Shown here piece after piece: positions 1-5,664 of a DNA stretch of 6,933 bases. Each line of letters begins with the position of its first letter. Within the stretch, counting starts at the first letter, position 1. This DNA is from Dehalococcoidia bacterium UBA6808 (GTDB lineage: Bacteria > Chloroflexota > Dehalococcoidia > GIF9 > UBA5629): positions 39,637 to 46,569 of the forward strand of contig DKFA01000015.1 of assembly GCA_002452695.1 (NCBI GenBank). The letters run 5' to 3'. Under the pieces are notes generated by a model that had not been told where the DNA came from, made no database searches, and worked only from the letters and a program-made list of their open reading frames with translations. Position numbers and translations under genes: made by a program.

Positions 1-440
1 TTCTCTATGAGGTCTACCACGCGCAGGCTCTGCTGGTAATGCCTGAAGCCCCCGGGCAGCAGCTCGTTCAAAGTCCTCTCGCCCATGTGGCCGAACGGCG
101 TATGTCCGAGGTCGTGCCCCAGGGCGATGGCCTCGGTCAGGTCCTCGTTGAGGTTGAGCGCCCGCGCGATGGTGCGCCCTATTTGGGATACTTCTAGTGT
201 ATGCGTCAAGCGGGTGACATAATGGTCGCCCAGCGGAGCAATGAAAACCTGCGTTTTGTGTTTGAGCCTGCGGAACGCATTGGAAAAGAGTATGCGGTCA
301 CGATCCCGCTGGAAATCCGTCCGCAACGGGCAGCGCTTTTCGGCGATTAATCGGCCACGGCTGCTGGCGCTGCGTGCTGCATAGGGTGACAGCCGACCTT
401 CAGCCTCTTCCAGCCGCTGCCGGACATTTAATACAGCCAT
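1..440 (-). CDS. dgt: dNTP triphosphohydrolase (dGTPase family), N-terminal part, cut by window edge
   Basis: This is the first 146 codons of an HD-superfamily deoxynucleoside triphosphate triphosphohydrolase; the C-terminal part lies beyond the left edge. The family cleaves dGTP or other dNTPs to the deoxynucleoside and tripolyphosphate in the cytosol and tunes dNTP pools. Visible signatures are the run RTDFQRDRDRILFSNAFRRL (residues 40-59) followed by KTQVF, then RLTHTLEV with the metal-binding His80, and GHDLGHTPFGH with the HD pair His109-Asp110 and further histidines at 113 and 118. The last metal-ligand Asp of the family would lie outside the window. The ATG at 438-440 is the only sensible start, because an in-frame TAA lies four codons upstream. 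No Shine-Dalgarno sequence precedes it. It follows ppsA by 32 nt on the same strand, so it may be co-transcribed or have its own very short leader. Family assignment is firm; exact nucleotide specificity cannot be read from sequence. Confidence 0.93.
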   Translation of the reverse strand, partial: MAVLNVRQRLEEAEGRLSPYAARSASSRGRLIAEKRCPLRTDFQRDRDRILFSNAFRRLKHKTQVFIAPLGDHYVTRLTHTLEVSQIGRTIARALNLNEDLTEAIALGHDLGHTPFGHMGERTLNELLPGGFRHYQQSLRVVDLIE

Positions 441-451
441 AAGACAAATTA

Positions 452-470
452 TTGTAATGTAATATTACAA
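452..470. repeat. AT-rich inverted repeat between ppsA and dgt (candidate operator)
   Basis: TTGTAAT (452-458) and ATTACAA (464-470) are inverted around five bases. Nested within, TGTAATATTACA (458-469) is a perfect 12-bp palindrome. The repeat fills most of the 32-nt gap between the ppsA stop and the dgt start. Perfect dyads of this size are typical of dimeric repressor sites, but I cannot match it to a named regulator. The minus-strand reading also gives -10-like hexamers (TAATAT at 467-462, TACAAT at 456-451), so it could overlap a dgt promoter. No U-tract follows, so it is not an intrinsic terminator. Confidence 0.4.
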
Positions 471-472
471 AA

Positions 473-2743
473 TTAACGTGTTCCGGCCAATTTATTCTCG
501 ACATCGGCGATAATCTGTCTGGTCTCACCAATCATATCCGGTGTGACCGAAATCGAGGTGATGCCCCATCTCACCAGCTTCTCTGTGATTTCGGGGTAGA
601 CCGAGGGGGCCTGCCCGCAGATCGAGGATGTAATGCCTTTTTGTTTAGCGGCGGTTACGGCTTTCTCGATAGCCATCATGACAGCCTCGTTACGCTCATC
701 GAACTGCTTGGCCAGCTTGTAATTGTCCCTATCGATACCCAGGATCAACTGGGTCAGGTCGTTGGACCCGATCGAGATGCCGTCAACGCCGGCGTCGATG
801 AACTTATCGATCAAAATGATGTTGGAAGGCACCTCCACCATCATCCACAGCTTGAACTTGGGGAAGTTGTACAGGCCTTCCGAGACGAAGATGTTGCGCA
901 GTTGTTCGATATCTGAGACGAATCTGACAAAGGGCAGCATGACATACAGATTATCATAGGTTTCGCAGACCTTCTTGATGGCATCGATCTCCATACGGAA
1001 GACCTCTATTTCCCGTGTGTAGCGTGAGCATCCGCGGTAGCCTATCATGGGGTTCTCTTCCAGCTCCTCGTATTTGTCGCCGCCGCGCAGGTTGCGATAC
1101 TCGTTGGTTTTGAAGTCGGTGGTTCGATAGACGACCGGCCTCGGGTAAAAAGCCTTGGTGAATGTAGCAATATTCTTGCTCAGAATGTCGGTATATTGCT
1201 GCGATTTGCCTTCGTGCAACATATAACGCGGGTGGCCCGGCATGCGCGCCATGATGAATTCCGCTCTGAGCAGTCCGACGCCGTCGACATCACGTGCCGC
1301 CACCTGTTCAGCCATCTCGGGCTCGGCCAGCAATACATAAAGTTTTGTCTTGGTTTTAATTTTCTGCCCTATTACAGGTGTTGTTTTGGGCTTCTTGCTC
1401 TTGATCACCACCCTGCCCTCATAGACCTTGCCGGTGGAGCCGTCAACGGTAACTTCCTGGCCGTCCTTTAATATTTTAGTGGCGCTCTCGGTGCCTACCA
1501 CGCATGGTATTCCCAGCTCGCGGCTGACAATGGCGGCATGCGCAGTCCTGCCGCCGCGGTCTGTGATAATGGCTACGGCGCGTTTCATGGCGGGAACGAA
1601 ATCGGGGGTGGTCATCTCGGCTACCAGAATATCCCCCGGCAGGATTTTATCGATATGTGAGGGGTCGGGGATGATCTTTACGATGCCGCTGGCAGCGCCG
1701 GGACTGGCCGCCACGCCCTCCATCAGCACCTTGGCTTTGGAGTCCACGATATCTGTCTCACCCTGTTCCTTGAGGGTGGTCACGGGGCGGGTCTGCACAA
1801 TATAAAGGCTCTTGCCTTCCTTAGCCCATTCGACATCCTGAGGGGTTTTGTAATGCTCCTCCAGAAGCTTGCCGATACGAGCCAGGTTTATGATATCTTC
1901 ATCGGATATTTTCTGCATCTGCTGTCTGTTGGGTGGCACTGGCACCTTGATATTGGTATCGAGATCCCTGGATTTGGCTTCGAGATTGCGCATCAGTTGC
2001 CATTCCTGTTTAACGATCTTCTTGTCGAGGATCGTTAGCTTTTCTTTATCCAGGCTGTACTGGTCAGGTGTCAGGTCGCCTGAAACAATCGCTTCCCCCA
2101 GGCCGAAGATGCCTTCGATCAGTATCTTGCTGCGGTCGCTTGTCAGTGGCTCCACCGTGAACATAACGCCGGCTGACTCCGACTGCACCATTCTCTGTAC
2201 AGGTACGGCGATGCCGACTTTAAAATGGTCGTAGCCCTGCTCGTTCCTGTAGAAGATGGCCCTCGATTCGAATAGCGAGGCCCAGCATTCCTGGACGGCC
2301 TTGACCACGGATTCCTCCCCCTGGATATTGAGGAATGTCCTCTGCTGTCCGGCGAAGGACGCATCGGGTAAGTCTTCAGCCGTGGCCGACGAACGGACTG
2401 CCACCAGTCCGCCGCCCATCTTGCGGTAAGCCTGTTTGATCTCGTTAACCATATAGCCCGGCATGTCCATGCCTGAAATTTTATCTTTGATCCTGGCCGA
2501 TGTCTCCTGCAGCGCCTTGCTGTCATTGGCATCGAGGCCCTGCAGCATGGTCTGTATCTCTTCCATTACATTGGTTTCCTTGAGGAATTCGAAATAGGCT
2601 GTAGCAGTTACGACAAAACCGGGGGGCACGGGTATCTGGGCGTGCACCATTTCGCCCAGATTGGCGCCCTTGCCGCCGGCTATACTAAGATCGCTCCTGG
2701 TAATCTCTTCAAACCATGCAATGACTTTAATACCCTTTTTCAT
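473..2743 (-). CDS. ppsA: phosphoenolpyruvate synthase (pyruvate, water dikinase)
   Basis: A 756-residue cytosolic enzyme converting pyruvate, ATP and water to PEP, AMP and phosphate, the entry step of gluconeogenesis from pyruvate. Domain order is standard. The N-terminal ATP-grasp part has GGKGANLGEM (23-32), VRSSATAEDLPDASFAGQQ (116-134) and VQTRP (316-320). The swivelling phosphohistidine domain has GGRTAHAAIVSRE (397-409) with phospho-acceptor His402. The C-terminal PEP/pyruvate TIM barrel has VYRTTDFKTNEY with Arg540, EENPMIGYRG with Arg570, Glu637 in MVEVPS, GSNDLTQ (659-665) and catalytic Cys709 in SSICGQAPS. All expected catalytic residues are present, and the length is slightly under the roughly 790 residues of the E. 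coli enzyme, mainly at the N-terminus and linkers. The ATG is supported by AAGGAG five nt upstream. A promoter of its own lies in the 122-nt gap behind the ychF-like gene. In an anaerobe it would probably act downstream of pyruvate synthesis from acetyl-CoA (inference). Confidence 0.97.
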   Translation of the reverse strand: MKKGIKVIAWFEEITRSDLSIAGGKGANLGEMVHAQIPVPPGFVVTATAYFEFLKETNVMEEIQTMLQGLDANDSKALQETSARIKDKISGMDMPGYMVNEIKQAYRKMGGGLVAVRSSATAEDLPDASFAGQQRTFLNIQGEESVVKAVQECWASLFESRAIFYRNEQGYDHFKVGIAVPVQRMVQSESAGVMFTVEPLTSDRSKILIEGIFGLGEAIVSGDLTPDQYSLDKEKLTILDKKIVKQEWQLMRNLEAKSRDLDTNIKVPVPPNRQQMQKISDEDIINLARIGKLLEEHYKTPQDVEWAKEGKSLYIVQTRPVTTLKEQGETDIVDSKAKVLMEGVAASPGAASGIVKIIPDPSHIDKILPGDILVAEMTTPDFVPAMKRAVAIITDRGGRTAHAAIVSRELGIPCVVGTESATKILKDGQEVTVDGSTGKVYEGRVVIKSKKPKTTPVIGQKIKTKTKLYVLLAEPEMAEQVAARDVDGVGLLRAEFIMARMPGHPRYMLHEGKSQQYTDILSKNIATFTKAFYPRPVVYRTTDFKTNEYRNLRGGDKYEELEENPMIGYRGCSRYTREIEVFRMEIDAIKKVCETYDNLYVMLPFVRFVSDIEQLRNIFVSEGLYNFPKFKLWMMVEVPSNIILIDKFIDAGVDGISIGSNDLTQLILGIDRDNYKLAKQFDERNEAVMMAIEKAVTAAKQKGITSSICGQAPSVYPEITEKLVRWGITSISVTPDMIGETRQIIADVENKLAGTR

Positions 2744-2768
2744 GAACGCTCCTTATGCTTTGTGGGTG

Positions 2769-2783
2769 GCAATTTAGAATTGC
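2769..2783. promoter_or_regulatory. inverted repeat over the predicted ppsA transcription start (candidate operator)
   Basis: GCAATT (2769-2774) and AATTGC (2778-2783) form a perfect 6-bp dyad around TAG. On the minus strand it begins only two bases downstream of the TATAAT at 2791-2786, so it would cover roughly -4 to +11 of the ppsA transcript. That is a classic position for a repressor that blocks initiation; it could alternatively fold as a small hairpin at the mRNA 5' end. The position is seen in the sequence, the function is inferred, and the regulator is unknown. Confidence 0.35.
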
Positions 2784-2785
2784 TT

Positions 2786-2815
2786 ATTATATCATCAGGC
2801 CTTTTGCCTGGTGAA
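2786..2815 (-). promoter_or_regulatory. predicted sigma70-type promoter of ppsA
   Basis: On the minus strand, TTCACC (2815-2810, four of six matches to TTGACA) is followed after 18 bp by a perfect TATAAT (2791-2786). The bases TGA just before it form an extended -10 (TGn). Transcription would start near 2779, giving a leader of about 35 nt with the AAGGAG ribosome site at 2754-2749. The spacer contains a 5-bp inverted repeat CAGGC/GCCTG (2796-2810). Having its own promoter would let ppsA respond to carbon supply independently of the upstream ychF-like gene. Confidence 0.6.
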
Positions 2816-2842
2816 GTAGTAGTTTTGCGCAATATCGCTGTT

Positions 2843-2858
2843 CGGTGAAACCGCACCG
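2843..2858. repeat. small GC-rich hairpin just after the ychF-like gene
   Basis: CGGTG (2843-2847) and CACCG (2854-2858) are inverted around six bases, eight nt beyond the stop of the ychF-like gene on the minus strand. The stem is short, and neither strand continues into a U-rich tract, so it does not meet the pattern of an intrinsic terminator. It may weakly stabilise the 3' end of the mRNA or be chance. Read-through from ychF into ppsA therefore remains possible. Confidence 0.25.
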
Positions 2859-2865
2859 GCAGTCG

Positions 2866-3966
2866 TCAGACATTGAAGAGGAAGTGGGAGATGTCGCCGT
2901 CCTGTACGATATAGGTTTTGCCCTCCAGCCGTAGCAACCCGCGCTTGCGCGCCTCGGCCATGTTGCCGCTCTTGATGAAGTCGTCATAGTGAATGACCTC
3001 GGCCCGGATAAAGCCCTTCTCGATATCTGTGTGTATCTTTCCCGCGGCCTTGACGGCCGGCGTATCTTTACGGATAGTCCAGGCCCTCACCTCATCCTCC
3101 CCCACGGTGAAAAATGAAATAAGCCCGAGCAGGGCATAGGAATGCTTGATCACTGCGTCGAAGGCGGTCTCTTTCAGCCCGATGTCCTTGCGGAATTCCT
3201 CCGCCTCCTGGTCGGTGAGTTGTGCCAGCTCCATTTCGAGCTTGCCGCACATAGAGATCAACTCCACCTGGGGCTGCGTATATTTCTGCTTCAGCTCCTC
3301 CAGCGTTGCGCTATAGCCGTTGAGCTGCTTTTCGCCGATATTGATCACCACCAGCATTGGTTTGGCAGTGAGGAACTGGTAGTTGCTTAGAGAGCGAAGC
3401 TCATCCGGCGTCAGCTTCTGCAATCGGATGGGTATGTTCTTTTCCAGCGCTGATTTCACGCGGTTGAGCAGGTCCTGCTCTTTGAAGGCCAGATCGCGCT
3501 CGGCGCCCTTGCCGCCTTTGAGTGAGGATTCCAGTCTACCCAGCCTCTTTTCCACGATTATCAGGTCGGAGAAGATCAGCTCCATGTCCATCGTTTCTAT
3601 ATCCCTCAGCGGGTCGATCTTGCCTTCGACATGGGGGATATTCTCATCTTCGAAGGCCCTTACCACCTGCAGGATGGCGTCGGCTGTGCTTAATATATTA
3701 AGGAATTGTCCGCTGATACCCTGCTCCTTGCCGAAGCCCTTGCCCAGGCCGCCGATATCGACGTACTTGATCTCGGCAGGCGTGGTCTTTTTGGGGTGGA
3801 AGATGCTGCTCAGTTTGGTCACTCTTTCGTCCGGGACTTTGGCGATGGCGGGATTGGTGGTGAGACCGCCGGACGAATGCAGCTTGGTCTCGGCAGTGCA
3901 TTTAGTCAGAGCGTTAAAGACGGTTGTTTTGCCCGAACCTGGCAGGCCGATAATACTGATTTCCAT
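2866..3966 (-). CDS. ychF: YchF/OLA1-family P-loop ATPase, with divergent G domain
   Basis: A 366-residue cytosolic Obg-superfamily NTPase of the YchF group, close to the roughly 363 residues usual in bacteria. YchF proteins prefer ATP to GTP, bind ribosomes and are tied to stress and redox responses. Motifs in order: P-loop GLPGSGKT (7-14), switch I region around LTTNPAIAKVPDER (35-48), G3 DIGGLGKG (70-77), a helical coiled-coil-like segment at about 130-200, the G4 position NIGE (209-212), which keeps the N..E pattern of YchF rather than the GTP-specific NKxD, and a C-terminal TGS domain (about 280-366) with AWTIRK, IHTDIEKGFIRAEVI and LEGKTYIVQDGDI. The TGS part is near-canonical, while the P-loop, switch I and G3 differ from the usual GLPNVGKS, CTIEPN and DIAGLV. 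The ATG has AAGGAAG six nt upstream and a plausible promoter at 3993-4021. Family assignment is firm; whether it fully replaces canonical YchF is uncertain. Confidence 0.92.
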   Translation of the reverse strand: MEISIIGLPGSGKTTVFNALTKCTAETKLHSSGGLTTNPAIAKVPDERVTKLSSIFHPKKTTPAEIKYVDIGGLGKGFGKEQGISGQFLNILSTADAILQVVRAFEDENIPHVEGKIDPLRDIETMDMELIFSDLIIVEKRLGRLESSLKGGKGAERDLAFKEQDLLNRVKSALEKNIPIRLQKLTPDELRSLSNYQFLTAKPMLVVINIGEKQLNGYSATLEELKQKYTQPQVELISMCGKLEMELAQLTDQEAEEFRKDIGLKETAFDAVIKHSYALLGLISFFTVGEDEVRAWTIRKDTPAVKAAGKIHTDIEKGFIRAEVIHYDDFIKSGNMAEARKRGLLRLEGKTYIVQDGDISHFLFNV

Positions 3967-3992
3967 GGGCTACTTCCTTTTATGACTAACAA

Positions 3993-4021
3993 ACTATAGG
4001 ACAGCCCTGCCGAAAATGCAA
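3993..4021 (-). promoter_or_regulatory. predicted promoter of the ychF-like gene
   Basis: On the minus strand TTGCAT (4021-4016) and TATAGT (3998-3993, five of six matches to TATAAT) are separated by 17 bp, the optimal spacing. Initiation near 3986 would give a leader of about 20 nt that carries the AAGGAAG ribosome site. It is arranged back to back with the rpsF promoter, the two -35 elements being only about 22 bp apart, so the two units may compete or share a regulator. Confidence 0.5.
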
Positions 4022-4043
4022 TCTCAATCTGAAATACCTGACG

Positions 4044-4073
4044 TTGTTGTTGAATTGTGGTGTGTGCTATAAT
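4044..4073 (+). promoter_or_regulatory. predicted sigma70-type promoter of the rpsF operon
   Basis: TTGTTG (4044-4049) and a perfect TATAAT (4068-4073) are separated by 18 bp, with TGC directly before the -10, an extended -10. Transcription would begin near 4080, leaving only about 25 nt before the rpsF start. A strong promoter fits a ribosomal-protein operon. The leader looks too short to hold a large S6:S18-binding RNA structure of the kind known upstream of rpsF in other bacteria. Confidence 0.65.
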
Positions 4074-4092
4074 CAGTAGAATTTCGCAGTCC

Positions 4093-4107
4093 GGAGGAAT
4101 TATTGTG
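4093..4107 (+). promoter_or_regulatory. Shine-Dalgarno and GTG start that fix the rpsF N-terminus
   Basis: GGAGG (4093-4097) lies seven nt before the GTG at 4105-4107. The frame is open further upstream to a GTG at 4057, but that codon precedes the predicted transcription start, and the extra residues have no place in S6. The protein read from 4105 begins directly with the family's PSYELVFIL strand. Confidence 0.8.
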
Positions 4108-4392
4108 CCCAGTTACGAACTGGTTTTCATCTTGAATGCCAACCTGACCGAAGATGATTCGGCCAAGCTCCTTGGGAATGTCAATGACCAGATAGCCAAA
4201 CTCGGCGGTACGGTCAACGAGACCAATACCTGGGGCAAGAGGAAGCTTGCCTACCCCATCAAGAGGCAGACAGAAGGGAATTATGTGCTGAAAAAGGTAC
4301 AGATGAAGCAGACAGCCCTTAAAGAGCTGGATGCCAGCCTTAAGCTTACTGAAGATGTATTGAGGTATCTTGCTATTCGCGAGAATAGCTGA
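4105..4392 (+). CDS. rpsF: 30S ribosomal protein S6
   Basis: A 95-residue S6, the usual size for the family. It binds the central domain of 16S rRNA as a heterodimer with S18, whose gene lies two positions downstream. The family landmarks are clear: YELVFIL on the first strand (residues 4-10), WGKRKLAYPIKRQTEGNYVL (43-62) as the signature region, and DVLRYL (84-89) near the end. The C-terminus is short, without the acidic tail of E. coli S6. Translation begins at GTG, chosen because of the GGAGG seven nt upstream and the family N-terminus. It leads the plus-strand operon and is followed by ssb after 16 nt. A perfect 6-bp inverted repeat sits over codons 2-7 and could affect initiation. Identity is near certain. 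Confidence 0.97.
   Translation: MPSYELVFILNANLTEDDSAKLLGNVNDQIAKLGGTVNETNTWGKRKLAYPIKRQTEGNYVLKKVQMKQTALKELDASLKLTEDVLRYLAIRENS
4109..4123 (+). promoter_or_regulatory. hairpin over the first codons of rpsF
   Basis: CCAGTT (4109-4114) and AACTGG (4118-4123) are perfectly inverted around ACG, starting two nt after the GTG start codon. In the mRNA this would form a compact 6-bp stem with a three-base loop inside the ribosome's initiation footprint. It might tune translation, possibly as part of feedback, but the coding constraint on PSYELV alone could also create it by chance. Confidence 0.35.
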
Positions 4393-4408
4393 TTTCCGGA
4401 GGGGATAG

Positions 4409-4813
4409 ATGGCGAATTTAATTAAAATAATACTTATCGGCAGGGTCGGCGGCGACCCTGAGATGCGTTTTACGCCAGACGGCACTACTGTTACCAGTTT
4501 TAGCATGGCGGCCAGCCGTAATATACGGCAGCCCGACGGGTCGTTCAAAGAGGAGACCGAATGGTTCCGCGTGAGCGCCTGGGGAAAGCTGGCTGAAACA
4601 TGTAACCAGTTCCTCACCAAGGGTAGGCTGGTTTATGTGGAAGGCAGGTTGCGCACTCATTCATATGATGGCAAGGACGGGCAAAAGCGGTTTAGCCTGG
4701 AAGTGACCGCAGAGAAGGTGCTGTTCCTTGACAAGCAGGCTGCGGGAGTATTGCCACCCGAAGGGTCAGTTGCAGGTGAAGGGGATATCGAACCTGACGA
4801 TATGCCCTTTTAA
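4409..4813 (+). CDS. ssb: single-stranded DNA-binding protein
   Basis: A 134-residue SSB that coats single-stranded DNA during replication, recombination and repair, normally as a tetramer. The OB fold spans about residues 1-108, with the N-terminal strand NLIKIILIGRVGGDPEMRFT, the FSMAASRN strand (31-38), EWFRVSAWGKLAE (51-63), and GRLVYVEGRLRT (72-83) before the final strands. A short Gly- and Glu-containing linker (about 110-128) leads to the acidic tip PDDMPF, which recruits partner proteins. The linker is shorter than in E. coli SSB (178 residues), as in many compact bacterial SSBs. The ATG is preceded by GGAGGGG with a four-nt gap. Its place between rpsF and rpsR is the classic arrangement. 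Confidence 0.97.
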   Translation: MANLIKIILIGRVGGDPEMRFTPDGTTVTSFSMAASRNIRQPDGSFKEETEWFRVSAWGKLAETCNQFLTKGRLVYVEGRLRTHSYDGKDGQKRFSLEVTAEKVLFLDKQAAGVLPPEGSVAGEGDIEPDDMPF

Positions 4814-4827
4814 ATCCTTAATTGTTG

Positions 4828-4852
4828 AAGGAGGATATCTAGTAAACCAATG
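4828..4852 (+). promoter_or_regulatory. strong Shine-Dalgarno unusually far from the rpsR start
   Basis: AAGGAGGA (4828-4835) is a near-perfect anti-SD match, but the rpsR ATG is at 4850-4852, leaving 14 nt instead of the usual 5-9. No ATG, GTG or TTG in the rpsR frame lies closer to the Shine-Dalgarno, and TAG-TAA occurs out of frame between them. The S18 sequence aligns well from the ATG, so that start is kept. Confidence 0.6.
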
Positions 4853-5134
4853 GAAACCAATACTACTCAGCGAAGGGAGCGGGGACGCAAGTTCGTCGTC
4901 AAGCCGAAGATATGCATGTTCTGCGCCGACAAAACGGCGATCGATTATAAGAATATATCCCTCATGCAGAAGTTTGTCTCCGACCGTGGCAAGATCGTTC
5001 CCCGCAGACGTACGGGTGTTTGCGCCAAGCATCAGCGCAGCCTTTCACAGGCTATCAAGCGCTCACGCTACCTGGCGCTGTTGCCAGCCTCGCCCAGCCA
5101 TGTTTACAATATAGGCAGCGAAAAGAAAGCATAA
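4850..5134 (+). CDS. rpsR: 30S ribosomal protein S18, zinc-binding (C+) form
   Basis: A 94-residue S18, slightly longer than the 75-80 typical because of short basic N- and C-terminal extensions. It pairs with S6 on the 30S platform. Family landmarks are ICMFCADKTAIDYKN (21-35), the KFVSDRGKIVPRR segment (41-53), and RRTGVCAKHQRSLSQAIKRSRYLALLP (53-79). Cys22, Cys25, Cys58 and His61 form a CxxC...CxxH set expected to bind zinc, which marks the C+ type of S18 (family knowledge; zinc is not shown here). The start codon sits 14 nt after a strong Shine-Dalgarno. rplI, which often follows S18, is missing; rpmH follows after 20 nt. Confidence 0.96.
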   Translation: METNTTQRRERGRKFVVKPKICMFCADKTAIDYKNISLMQKFVSDRGKIVPRRRTGVCAKHQRSLSQAIKRSRYLALLPASPSHVYNIGSEKKA

Positions 5135-5154
5135 GCTTAATTGGAGTATATAAA

Positions 5155-5295
5155 TTGCCCAAGAGGACTTATCAACCAAAGAAGCTCGGACGAGTAAGGA
5201 AGCACGGTTTCCGCGCACGCAATGCTACGCGCGGCGGGCGTGATGTATTGAAGGCCAGGCGCGCCCGCGGCCGCTGGAAATTGACCCAGGTATAG
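5155..5295 (+). CDS. rpmH: 50S ribosomal protein L34
   Basis: A 46-residue, strongly basic L34 of the large subunit, in the usual 44-47 range. It shows the family pattern PKRTYQPKKLGR at the start, HGFRARNATRGGRDVLKARR in the middle, and a basic GRWKLTQV end. The start is taken as TTG at 5155-5157, because GGAG lies eight nt upstream (5143-5146) and the family begins exactly there; the same frame is open farther upstream, but that would run through the end of rpsR. It stands 20 nt after rpsR and six nt before rnpA, so it is firmly within the operon. rpmH next to rnpA is widespread; rpmH next to rpsR is not the common layout. Confidence 0.95.
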   Translation: MPKRTYQPKKLGRVRKHGFRARNATRGGRDVLKARRARGRWKLTQV

Positions 5296-5301
5296 AAGAC
5301 A

Positions 5302-5664
5302 ATGGCCAAGCAATTGGCTTTAACCAGGAGAGCACAATATTTAGCTGTTTACGGGTCTGGTAAAGCTTTTGCCGATAGCGCACTGTTGGTCAAAGTCATG
5401 CCCAACCGGCTTGGCGCTACCAGGTCAGGTTTCTCTATCAGTAAACAGATCGGCAAAGCAACAGTACGCAACCGGGTTAAACGGCTCCTCAAGGAAAATG
5501 TGCGGCAACTGGAATTAAAAGCAGGATGGGATATAGTTTTTATTGCAAGGCGCAGCATCGTTGAGACAGATTATCATACTCTAGGCAGTATCATGTCCAG
5601 GCTGCTGCGGCGCGCAGGGATATTGGAACAAGATGCTAAAAAAGCTGGCGCTGAAGCTAATTAG
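5302..5664 (+). CDS. rnpA: ribonuclease P protein component
   Basis: A 120-residue basic protein that assists the RNase P RNA in cutting 5' leaders from precursor tRNAs. The RNR signature is present as GKATVRNRVKRLLKE (51-65), with Arg56-Asn57-Arg58, preceded by RSGFSISKQI on the adjacent strand. The central strand GWDIVFIARR (75-84) and the final helix with RLLRRAGIL (100-108) are also typical. Length is usual for the family. The ATG has only a weak AGAAG just upstream and lies six nt after the rpmH stop, which points to translational coupling with L34. Its 3' end overlaps yidD by 32 nt. Confidence 0.95.
   Translation: MAKQLALTRRAQYLAVYGSGKAFADSALLVKVMPNRLGATRSGFSISKQIGKATVRNRVKRLLKENVRQLELKAGWDIVFIARRSIVETDYHTLGSIMSRLLRRAGILEQDAKKAGAEAN

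Noticed and set aside
1428..1805. 125-codon plus-strand open frame opposite ppsA
   Set aside because: It is antisense to the phosphohistidine domain of PEP synthase, with no ribosome site or recognisable motif.
2825..2832. 8-bp palindrome TTGCGCAA behind the ychF-like gene
   Set aside because: Too short to stand out from chance, and upstream of the predicted ppsA -35 with no second copy in the window.
2843..2858. Intrinsic terminator after the ychF-like gene
   Set aside because: Only a 5-bp stem and no U-tract on either strand; kept as a weak hairpin only.
3383..3985. 200-codon open frame on the plus strand, antisense to the ychF-like gene
   Set aside because: It lies opposite a clear conserved gene, has Ser/Leu-rich low-information sequence with no family motif, and has no matching ribosome site; it is a reading-frame shadow.
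4024..4620. 198-codon minus-strand open frame across the rpsF promoter, rpsF and the ssb start
   Set aside because: It runs antisense to two certain genes and through their promoter, and its translation resembles no known family.
4825..4842. Mini-ORF (TTG to TAG) between ssb and rpsR
   Set aside because: Five codons with no ribosome site of its own; its bases are the rpsR Shine-Dalgarno itself.
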